Positions 1 through 10,139 of a stretch of 64,000 nt of DNA are shown in pieces. The position numbers and the translations under genes were made by a program. Position 1 is the stretch's first letter, and each line of letters begins with the position of its first letter. This DNA comes from Clavelina lepadiformis (lineage: Eukaryota; Chordata; Ascidiacea; Aplousobranchia; Clavelinidae), in the NCBI RefSeq assembly GCF_947623445.1, contig NC_135241.1, positions 1,118,501-1,182,500 on the forward strand, given 5' to 3'. Under the pieces are notes generated by a model, which was not told the DNA's origin, did no database searches, and was given only the letters and a program-made list of their open reading frames with translations.

Positions 1-3000
1 CAAAAAAGCAATAATTAGTTTAAGACAATTTGTGTGAGATCACTGGATAGAAAAATGACAATATTTCCACGAAGTTTTATGCATTTCAAATGAATAGAGA
101 AGTTTCATGATCGGTATTACAAGGCAAATAACAATCTATTAAGACTGCTTGTGAACTGCATTGATAGTACCTTGCTCGATGTGTCCGCTATTGTGGGAAC
201 ACTGTATTCATCTTTCTTGTTATTTTCACCCTCATTCAACCTCCCTAGAGCTCTTCCCCTTATCATCGCCATAGCGATCAGTGTGAAAACAAATCCACCG
301 CTCTGTGTTTCCACCACAAGGTTTTATTCAGTAGAAAATTTATTGCTTATTCTTAAATATCTTCAGCGCCCAACAAAACAATACGTTGCTAACTGCAAAG
401 GAAATTGTTTCAAAGCTACGACTTGATTGCTGCCCCATTAATAATTTAGAAGGTGCGTTATATTTGTCATTCCTTGGCTGTTTTTCATCTCTTTAAAAAC
501 AAAAACTCGCAACGCCCAAATAATCTTTCTTCTAAGTTCCTTTAACCACGTTAAAAATGGTTTCCTTCAAAATAAATTTGTAAAAGATTTTAAAATTTTC
601 TTTGCCTGCGTCATCTTTCTTTGGTTCCACTTTCAATTAAAATATTCTAAGTGAGTGAATATAAAATATAAAATATAAAATATTCTGAGTGGAAAAGTGC
701 AGCGAACGACAAGAGTTTGTCTGTCTGCGTTGACCAATTGCTTGTGTTTTGTAAACGCAACAACTTTTGATGTTTGCGCTAGAAGCTATATTCAAACTTC
801 CGGTGGATGTACAGATTGAAAGAAAGGTCTCTTTCGCAAATAACTTGACTTGCATAAGCAGGTATAAGGTAAAAGAACCTAAAGACAATAAATAACCTAC
901 AACGTTGCCCACATATAGTGATCCGAGCATCTGCACACACGAATCAAATGAATTCAAATAAGGGTAGCTTCTATAAACCAAACGAATAACCTTGAACGTC
1001 ACAGTGTCTCATACCTACAATGCAAGCTCGTTTGAACGGAAATCGCTGCAACTTCAAATAAGATCTTGTATCTATGAAATATTTATGCGAGATAGGAAAA
1101 TGCTGCTGGGAAATTTCCCAACATTTCTCCATATTGCGCCCCTTGGGGTCGGGCTTTGATCTGCGTTCAATTGTGTCTCGATTATCTGCAAACGCAATCA
1201 CAAAAAACACAAATTATTTTGCCATTTTCGACATAAGTTGTTTTTTGTGTTGGCGTTTAAAGCAACCAAATATTCATACCAAAGTATGACAATAAAAAGT
1301 ATATGGAGTGCATAACGAAAATGATTTTAAAAAGAAATTTTAAGATGAACTGAATATTTTATAAGGATTATTTCTATTCATATTGATCCAAGGCCAGGGG
1401 AAGTTGCCAGACCTAAATAAAACTGGGAAAAATCTTTTTCTTGATCGTTAACTCGATAAAATTTGGCACCGATGCCGACTCATTCCATTCACTAGATTTT
1501 TGTTAAAAACATGGATTTCTTTGCTTTCTAGTCACTTACATGGCAGCTTTTACCAATACCTCTCGATCAACGTACGCCAAGCCGTGTTAACTAGAATTTG
1601 AAATCACTCTCGGCCGCTACTATGTGCTGCTACCTCCCATCACGTAATCACCAAAAGAAAACATAAAAAGAAATAAAGTGTCACTGAGTTGCTGTAATTT
1701 TCCTGTAAGCTCATATGCTGTCATTCGACTCGATACCTCATCATTTCAAGGGCGAGAGCGAATAACGTTTTCCCTCACCACTACACGACTACAAACATGT
1801 TGAACAACATGACTTTCCCCTCTACTGTAATAAGAACGCTTCGTTATCCCACGAGACCAAGGTTGTTTCCTACTGCTTCGAAATAAAATGTAGCTGTAAT
1901 CGAAATCTGGTGCAGCAAAGGGTTCAGTTCACACAATAGCTAAGAGAGAGCGCTCTTGGATTCAAGTTGTTGAAACATGTAACAAAGACAGCCATGTTTG
2001 TACAATATCCTACCACAGCTTAATATTTCTTCACTGATGCTCTGAAAACGTGCGAGTGTTTACTTTTAATTTTCAGTTTATCTATCATTACAAAAAAGAC
2101 CCATTTAAGGTTTTTTGTTTGACTTAACGACATCAACTACCTGACTATATCAGACAATTCCACATGACGTTTGTTTATCCCATTGTTCCGTCAGACACAA
2201 TAGCAATGCAGAAGCTACCGCTCGTATTTTCTGCAAAGGAGGCTTTTTATTACGTCACATTCGGCTAAGTATTCAGTAGGTCTTACACTTTTAGCAGCTC
2301 GCAAAGAAATTATATTTCTTTCCCGCCAAATAGGGTTAGCGACGATTTCCGATATTGCCATAGCAACCCATTCTCTTCTAGGTCAGATTTCTTGGTTGCA
2401 ATATTTGTCACGGGGCAAGCTTATTACGTCATTATTTAACTGTGATATTGTTTGAAATTATTTTATAACGTTATTATCATGCGATTAAAAAACGTTTCGC
2501 AAAATTTATGACGTCAATAATTTCTGTGTGGTGGATGATGACGTTGCATAGGTGGTTATGAAATGAGCGTTGCGCTCAACCGCAAAGTTTATTTGTCGTG
2601 AAGTTCGAAAACTTGTGAAGTGAATTCAGAGTCTTAGCGATGAATCTTTAGACGCGGTGATATTTTCCACCCCAGGCTACAAAGATGACTTGGCTACAAA
2701 CGGAGCTCAATTAAGTGTTGAACAATTAGCAGTTACAACAACAAAAAGTGGCTGACTCTTAATTTATCTGAAATTGCACATTAAGAATACCAACAATATT
2801 TTCTTTCTCCGTTTTATAAATTCTACTATTACGTCACTATGTCCATCCCCCCACTTAAGGTACTTTCGAATGTCGACCTGCAATAAATCACTGACAGCAT
2901 TATTTTATGTTGAGGACCGAACGTAATGTTGAAGCCAGTTGGGAAAAAAGGTCAAAGTTGAAACGAAGCGAAAAGAAAAAGACCAAAAGAAGCTGATTTC

Positions 3001-4800
3001 GTCAAAAACAAATTATCAGTGGATCAATATTAACACTCAATAACCTCCACATCATACAATACCGCCGCTGGTTTAGTTTATGGTCAATGTGGTCAAGCCT
3101 ACTTCGTAGCGGATATCATGTTACTCCCACTGGGTTTCACATCCTCACGCGTTTTCCGGTGTTAGCTTGATTAGGATCATGACAAGAAATTTACAATCTC
3201 AAAAATGATGAAAAATCAATTCCACTTATCAATTATAATTCATTATCGTTTTTAGCGCTTAAGTAAAGCTTCGTGCTTCTTGATGGAGAAAACTCAAGTT
3301 GTGACGTATACAATTGAAGTGGGACGTTATTAATGTGTGAATATATTCACGGAATGAGATCAAGTTGTGCAGATAAATTATTGATATATTTTGCCAAAGA
3401 CGTTCCTGATTCAATTTACGCGCGACCCCTTAACCCTACATCTTTTTATGATTATTTGCCCATAATGTGAAGATTTTAAACTGTGTGGTTATCTCTCCAA
3501 ATTACAAGGAATAACGTTTTGGAAAATCGAAAGACTGTTTGTAAATAGACTCCATTCTGCCATCTAACGAGCTCGCTTTATAATTTCTTATAAGCAAATA
3601 ACTACAAACTTCACCAAAATTGAGCAGCAAGAAGTATGAAGAAAAACATTTATTGATGAATTTGAGATGGTAAATAGTTTTCTGTTCTTTTTTTAAAGTT
3701 ATTGGATTAAGAGTCAGCAACAAAATAGGCTGGATGTTCAAAATAAAAAAGGTTGGTTTCCTTCTGAAGAAACTTTAAAAATCGTAATTTAAGTTCAATT
3801 GATGTTTAATCTCTGCAGATAATCGGGTTGTTCGGTGACATAATGCCTCCGAACGAAGGTTAGGTTTACTGGAGCAACAAATGCAAACCGCGTGGTGGCG
3901 CAAGAGATCAAGTAAAAAGTACTGAAGTCTTTTCGAAGTCTTTGTTTAAGATCATTTTTATGAATGGCAAGATCACATCAAAACCGGGGAAGAACCTAAC
4001 TTATAACTTGCACTCTTTCATCTTTCTTTATCCGTTGATTGACTTCAGCCGGAAATGTGTTTGCCGTCAACGTCGTGAAAAAACATGATCAATAAAATCT
4101 ATTTTAGTTTAAGTTATTCATCATAATAGCTAGGTTCGATGTTAACAATGCATAAATTTTGTCCTAATAAGTTAATCCGCTTTGAATTTTTGAGGCTTTG
4201 CTAGAATTCCTATTCAGATTTTTAAAGGATCATGTCAAAATTTTCATTCGTCGAAAACCTTGGAAACGAAAGAAGCTGTTTATCTTGTGACGTATAAACC
4301 GAAAAAGTTATCTAGTAAAGCGGATATGACGTCATCACTCGCTTTTCATTTGTTTTCCGGTTTTACTATCCGGGAAGACAATTAATGTCGTATCTACACC
4401 AGAAATTTTTTCAAAATTTTCAAACGAATTTAAAAATATTTCGCGTCACAATAGACTTCGGTTTCGGATTTTGCGGGAACAGAAGATAAGAAATTCGATC
4501 TGGGGAAACGGGAAATCTTCTTTGCTTGATTTCTATTTTAACATCGTGCCAGATTAAAGAATAACAAATATTGTAGATTCTTTAAATCAATTTCTTGACA
4601 AACAAATCCGATAAGAGACAACCGCTACCGAAGTTAATTAATATTTAACTATTAAAGCCTTTTATGACGTTTATGATGCTAACTATAGGGTTTAATCCCA
4701 TATCCGCAGTTGTAATCCGGTTCGAAAAAAGTCTGATGAAATATTTCCTTCTTTAGATCAACATCTTATTATCACTTTCACTTCCGTAGACGATTTAAGA
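1..4800. other. Intergenic, no gene recognised
   Basis: No reading frame here has splice-site support or a recognisable domain; the short open frames look like chance in AT-rich DNA. The only notable content is several TGACGTCA-type palindromes and many ACGTCA half sites between 2.1 and 2.9 kb and near 4.3 kb, listed separately. The last few hundred bases are probably upstream control sequence for the cytokine-like gene at 5.1 kb. Confidence 0.5.
2509..2516. promoter_or_regulatory. CRE/ATF-type palindrome TGACGTCA
   Basis: Perfect 8-base TGACGTCA. The same palindrome occurs at 4327-4334 and 6779-6786, and ACGTCA/TGACGT half sites are frequent around 2160-2840. CREB/ATF proteins bind this sequence. 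Function here is inference only. Confidence 0.3.
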
Positions 4801-4842
4801 AAAATTATGAGCTCAAATTTTACTTTTCAAACACCCCCCTTC

Positions 4843-4853
4843 GGGAAATTTCC
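4843..4853. promoter_or_regulatory. NF-kB/Rel-type site GGGAAATTTCC
   Basis: Perfect 11-base palindrome that fits the Rel/NF-kB consensus. It lies about 150 bases upstream of a TATA box and 245 bases upstream of the start codon of the cytokine-like gene. It is followed directly by GGGATC, so TTTCCGGGAT also resembles a STAT half-palindrome. The sequence match is direct; regulation is inferred. Confidence 0.5.
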
Positions 4854-5000
4854 GGGATCATAAAATAGAAAGTTTTTAGATTTTTGTTTTGTTATTTTGT
4901 CGATCAGATTCTGTTACTACGAAACCGAAGATATTTTTCATCCGAAAAGATATTCTCGCAACAATGCGAACAAACAAAAGAGTAATGCCGGCAGGTTTGG

Positions 5001-5010
5001 TATATATAAA
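5001..5010 (+). promoter_or_regulatory. TATA box of the cytokine-like gene
   Basis: TATATATAAA lies 88 bases before the ATG at 5098. Transcription would start near 5030-5035 and leave a 5' leader of about 65 bases. Confidence 0.6.
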
Positions 5011-5097
5011 GCGTTTGGAGAAGACAGGTTTCACCACAAACACAAACAGCATCTTGGAAAGTGTCCAAACAATCCTGGAAATTATTTGAAAAAAAAG

Positions 5098-6255
5098 ATG
5101 AAGAGTTTGTTGATGATTTCATTCCTCCTGCTCGTCTGCCAAGTCCATGGCGGGAATCTGTGGTCCTGTGAGCACAGACCTCAACACATCAGGAACAGAT
5201 GGCTGGACAATCTAGCTTGCATCTTCATCAACCTAAGTCCAGATAAAGTGAATCAAGGTGTTATAAAGGTGAAAACTTTCAACTTATCTGTAATATGAGA
5301 ATCAACTTCTAGATAAAATTGCTAAACATTTAGCCATCAAAAATGTTGAAATTTAGCGATTAAAATGAGCTTAAATTTAAAGAAATAAAAATCAAATTTT
5401 CAGGATGTCGATGAAACTCAAATTGAAACTTTGTGGCTCAACGAAGACAAAAAGAATCAAGTTTATGCTGAATACGGGAGCGAAGGTGTTGTGGTGGCGG
5501 AATTCTCTCGCGTCTGCTCCTGGATAGAAAGAACTTTCAATCATTTAAATGTAAGTTGGATTAACAGAATCGGCTTCATTTTTATGCGCTCTTGATGGTG
5601 AACTAAATCTCTCTTCAACGCCAGTAGGAGCAAAATATATTAACCCAAAGCAAAATAAAAGCAAAATTATCACGATATTTTCGGCAATATATTCCAATAT
5701 AAAACGCCAAACACAATATCATGGTATCTTAATCCAATAAACGTTTGTGCTCGTTGTAAAGGGGACGGGTGAGGAAGAATGCATAAAACCACATTCCCAA
5801 TGGACACCCCAGCAACAACAGGTTGGGATCGTTTAAATAATTTGGCTCAGAAGTTTAGGAAGTATAAAGTAGAAATCATTTCTAAAACGTATCACATTTG
5901 ATGATGCGTCGACATCTTATAATTCAAAACTTTTCTTAAAACCAGGGCCGTTGTTCCCCACATCCCCTCAAGAGTCGTTGTCTGAGCAACATGAAAGGTC
6001 CATGCAGCAGATTTCTGTTGAAGAAACATGAGGTTAGATTTTTTCAATCGAGTTTAAATCAACTGTGACGTTTACTTTTAAATTTCTTATTTTAAACCAA
6101 TTAACAACTGCCACGTCATCATACTCTTATTTTTGCAGCATTTGCGAAACAAATTGAAAACTAAATTTCCCGACTTACTTCAACTGGACACTTTCCCGCA
6201 CCCTTGTGCTTTGTTTTCGCCTTACATTAGAAATCATATAATTAAGTTTTGGTAA
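5098..6255 (+). CDS. Small secreted protein, candidate helical cytokine
   Basis: Four exons: 5098-5268, 5404-5550, 5946-6032 and 6139-6255 (stop). All three introns have GT-AG ends and lie exactly between codons (phase 0). The product is 173 residues. Residues 1-19 form a strong signal peptide (MKSLLMISFLLLVCQVHGG), and the mature part is about 155 residues with seven cysteines. Each exon carries one plausible amphipathic segment; the last ends in CALFSPYIRNHIIKFW. Small secreted proteins of this size with one helix-sized segment per exon and only phase 0 introns match the known gene layout of class I and II helical cytokines (IL-2/IL-4, IL-6, interferon and IL-10 types). No family signature is clear: the last exon only faintly recalls the CAW-containing final helix of fish and mammal interferons. 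It is not IL-17 or TNF. An AATAAA lies at 6467. The gene model is fairly secure; the cytokine assignment is inference. Confidence 0.72.
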
Positions 6256-6466
6256 AATTTACTTGTCATTTTACGCATGACTGATCTTGCTGGAGGGACA
6301 GAAACCGTGCAAAGTCGCCTTTTTATATTGACCTTTTCCCGTCGTATCGATTGTTTATTTATTAACGTCATAATCGAATGATTTATACTGGTGCTGACTC
6401 ACCATGAGTGAGCATTTTATTTATTGTGTTTTGACTTTGGCGAAAACTTTAGGGTTTCCAAGAAAA

Positions 6467-6472
6467 AATAAA
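6467..6472 (+). terminator. Poly(A) signal of the cytokine-like gene
   Basis: AATAAA about 210 bases after the stop codon at 6255. Confidence 0.45.
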
Positions 6473-6837
6473 ACAAAAAAATCAGCATTTTTCGTGTGAT
6501 CTCTGTTCATCTGATACGAGTAGGTTTCGAAATTCTTGAATTTTTTTTGATCACACTTGCACATGTTAGAGTAATTTTGATTCAAACCAGCCAGAAGCAA
6601 ACAGGTAAGTTCGAGAAAGATTATTTCGCTCTTTATGGGATCTTTCCAGAATGAGCCTTATTTATTCAAAGAACTTTTTATTTTCCACCATCGCTACATT
6701 GTTAGATTGTGTTTATTTGATTATAAGGTGGTAATTTTTGAACTAGATAGTTTTCTCTGTAATCTTGCAATGACATGATGACGTCACTCAATATGAGTTC
6801 AACAGACTACGAAAAAAATTGCTCAAGATTTGAAAAG

Positions 6838-6843
6838 TTTATT
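6838..6843 (-). terminator. Poly(A) signal of the netrin-G-like gene
   Basis: AATAAA on the minus strand, about 70 bases past the stop codon of the netrin-G-like gene. Confidence 0.5.
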
Positions 6844-6913
6844 TAAATGCAAAAAAATACAAGTTCAAAGCGAAGCCGTTAAATTTTCAACAAGTGCGAT
6901 TGCATAAAAGAAC

Positions 6914-9900
6914 TCAAAAACTGGAAAAGGGAGAATTGAATAAAATTGTTTGGAGGGTTAACCACGTAACTAAAATCCAGGAAGACTTGAATGTGGACTC
7001 CATCCCTCCACCTGGCGGATCCAACGATGGGGTAATTTCGTTCTTCTGCCCTTTTGACGAAGTGTAGATAAAATTGTTTGAAAACTAGTTTTATAGAATT
7101 AGTTCAGTTAGCTAGTTTCCTCATATTTTACCCTAGGGCAGTGGTTTCCAAACTTTTAAGGTACGTTATGGTACGTCAGTAAAAATCCGCGGCATCCTAA
7201 ATAAAGTTTAAGTTTTTCCGAGTTTTTTTATGGGCACTGGTACTGTCAAAAAGATCCACCTCTTAAAGCAAAATAAAAAATTTAAAACAGTTTTTTAGGT
7301 GATTAAAAGACTACGCTGCAAATCCTGTGCTTTGCCATTAATCTATGGACACCTCTGTTGGGAAACACAACTCTATAGACAAGTGCCACGACAAGACGCT
7401 CTTTTATCATTCGGAAACGCAACGCATTGTGCAGCCACCTTAAAACTTATTACCCTCACTCAAGCATTCTTGTCTTTCGTTGCTATGGTAACCGTCCAAG
7501 CATCGATTGCACTTGCGTCCGGTGTAAGGAATCCTGCAGCGACATCTACCGCTCGGTTGACACCACAGTGAGCGGCTTCCCTGGGGGTGGCAGGAACAAG
7601 CTGAGTAAAGATCGACTTCTGGTTAATTATTTCGTAACAATATGGTCAGGTCGATAGTTAAAGCAGGAGCAGCATGCTGCTGACGAATGCGATAACGATT
7701 GTGTTGTGATATTTATGACAAGCAAAATATGAAAGCAAGAATGCTGATTTAACTTTTTAACATCATTCTAACTTTAGCACGTTGCTCTAGGTATTACACC
7801 GAACAAACTGCAGATAACTTTAATTGTGATGAAAAATTCAAAAATCGCCATATAAACTCAGTTTACCTTTGCAGATGTCCGGGTCATCGAGTGAGGTGTT
7901 AGGTCTTTTGTAGAACTCCTGTCGACAATAATAGCAGTTTCTTCCTTCTGTATTATGACGACAGTCAACGCACGTGTTTCCGAATCCTGTCAAGACTTCA
8001 CATCTCTCCGAATGACGATTACAATTGCAAGAGTAATTGAATGCGACCGCATGATGGCGCAAGTACAACGCTCTCCTCTCCGCGTACCTTTCCAGGATCC
8101 CTTCACCTAGAATGATTCTTACGTCACAATGCTTACAGGTGATCCTTTTACCTTATACCAGGAGACTTTATCATTTTATACACAAAAATTTAACTCGTAA
8201 GTCTAAGTTGGCTACATAGCAGGTCACTGCCCAATTTCCGGTATTTACGGATTTTTAACAACTCACACAGTGGAAATTATCTTCAGCCAACTCACATTTA
8301 TTCGCTTGGCCTGGATCGTTTCGATTGGATGAGAATTGACCCGGTTTCCATTTCCTCATCCAATACAATGTTTTACATTTTTCGCATTCAAGACCATCTG
8401 TATTGTGACGACATAGACAGTGATGTATGTCACCATTTTTCGCGTAGCTACCCGCGTGTCCATTGCATTCACATCTATTATGATGTAATAATTTTGTATA
8501 TAATAAACTCTTTTGTGACGTAATACTTAAATCGCGAATCAACCTTGCCGAAATGCGGATCGTGTCGATTCCGTAGTGTCTCGACCTATTCGCGATTTTT
8601 CTGGGCGTTCCGGGAACGCTGTTCAGGATAGGAGGTCGCAGAAGCCTAATTCGGAGGTTGGTGATGTGAAGGAAAGACTTGAGTGAGCTACTACTCCGCA
8701 TGAGGGCAGCGCAAAGCTCAGCCTGTCAAGACGGAAATAATTATAGGGGAATCACCTATTTGGTTACTTCAAGTTAAATTAATTTTCTGAAAATACAATG
8801 ATTGAAATTATCGTTTTAAAACGGACTTCTGACAAAAATAGCGAGAACAATCTCCTCGATATATCCACAGACGCCATCGAATCGAGTTGATCTCTATTCC
8901 TGCTGTACTCTTCGCTACAGATAGGCTGGAAGGCGTTCTTGCGCGGCAGAACATCCAGATTGTCGCTAAACATAAACGGTTGTTGATGAACTTGCTTCAT
9001 CTTAACTATATAGGGTGAAGTGCTGACCTATGTTCAAGTCCAAAGTCTTTTCTACAATCGTCTGAATAATATTCCATGACAGACCAACTCTTTCCGAAAT
9101 CTGACGACTTCTCGATCATCATTTTCTGAGGTCGTCCGTCAGAGAAAAATATTTGAATATCATCTGTGACGTAATAACACGTCATAAAGCGCCTGTATTT
9201 TTACGACTGCATATATGTGCTTCTGCAGAACGGCAGACGATGACGTAATAAAAATGGGAGTCTTCGAATAACGTACTGTAGCCTATATTTCCTACATTTG
9301 CTAACTTTTTTCTACAACATGCATTTAAATTTAAAATCATAAACGGTGATTGGACGTTAAGTCCAGACATCTGCACCAAAGAATCTGGTGCGATCCAGGC
9401 AGCTACGGCAGCCTATAACCAATAACCTACGGCAGCAACATCTAGCGCTGATGCGAAGCAGAATATCTCCGACAAAATAAATTTCAACAATACCTGTTAG
9501 TATGAAGAGTTTAGGAAGATTGATGGTGACGTTGATTTCTGGACTTTGATCATCGGCGAAGACGACGCTTTGCCACCATTTCCACTTCACCCCATTCACC
9601 ATGTGCTCGGTAGGATGGCTCAAGCTCCTCCTGCTAGCGTCGCAAGTACGACATCTTGTCGGGTTGTTCTACGAATGAAACTCAATCAGCACGCTACGTC
9701 ACAGACTGTCAATTATGACATCTCAAGTTAAGTACTTTATCAAAGCGACGAGAATTTGGGTATTAGAATAAATAACGAAATTTGGAGCACACGTTTACAT
9801 AAGCCTATACTGTTTTAAGAATTCTGGGTCTTTTATAATGTAATAATGCCAACCGTTGGCACGTGACCTAAGTGCGGGCCGAGCAGGCCTCAACCGCTAA

Positions 9901-10136
9901 TTTTGGAGGCAAATCATAAGACAACCAATCTGCTTTTTTGGTCATTTGCCAACAAAGTAACGTTGTCATTATTCGCTGTCTGTTAAAAGCCTAAATCCAG
10001 AGCCGACTCACTAAGTCACAAAACTTCTGGGGAGGATTTCCACAAGTTCCGCTCTGCGGTGAGATGTCTATAGTTCCCAGTACAGCCAGGTTCAGATTTT
10101 CGTTCCTCGGCTCGCATGGTACGGCAAGGTTCGTGC
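6914..10136 (-). CDS. NTNG: Netrin-G-like GPI-anchored protein (5' end unresolved)
   Basis: Nine exons in transcription order: 10012-10136, 9494-9668, 9028-9163, 8827-8965, 8544-8722, 8296-8474, 7867-8106, 7454-7600 and 6914-7050 (stop). Phases agree throughout, giving 484 visible residues. The first five exons form a laminin N-terminal domain with netrin-G hallmarks: SGTCGNPPQKFC, SDGRPQKMMIEKSSDFGKSW and ITNLRIRLLRP. Exons 6-8 code three laminin EGF domains (CECNGHA, CRHNTEG, CSCHPQGS). The last exon codes a polar stretch with PPGGG and then a hydrophobic end (SSWILVTWLTLQTILF), as a GPI-attachment signal would have. There is no NTR/C345C domain, which secreted netrins carry. Netrin-Gs act at the axon and synapse surface by binding NGL/LRRC4 proteins. 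The signal-peptide exon is not fixed; a cysteine-bearing stretch near 10216-10290 may belong. The donors used at 8543 and 8826 were chosen by phase and family alignment. Confidence 0.83.
7139..7215 (+). mobile_element. hAT-type element end in the last netrin-G intron
   Basis: CAGTGGTTTCCAAACTTTT is a typical hAT terminal inverted repeat and is followed by GGTACG repeats seen at other hAT ends. No partner end was found nearby, so this is a solo or decayed fragment. The right limit is approximate. Confidence 0.4.
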
Positions 10137-10139
10137 CTG

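Noticed and set aside
6988-7040. Plus-strand mini-exon with good splice-like borders
   Set aside because: It overlaps the minus-strand GPI-tail exon, which joins in phase to the rest of netrin-G. The plus reading has no partner exons.
7299-7657. Plus-strand frames with CxC and RxKR-like motifs that looked like a cystine-knot ligand
   Set aside because: They are antisense to the third laminin EGF exon of the netrin-G-like gene, whose splice phases and family motifs are clear.
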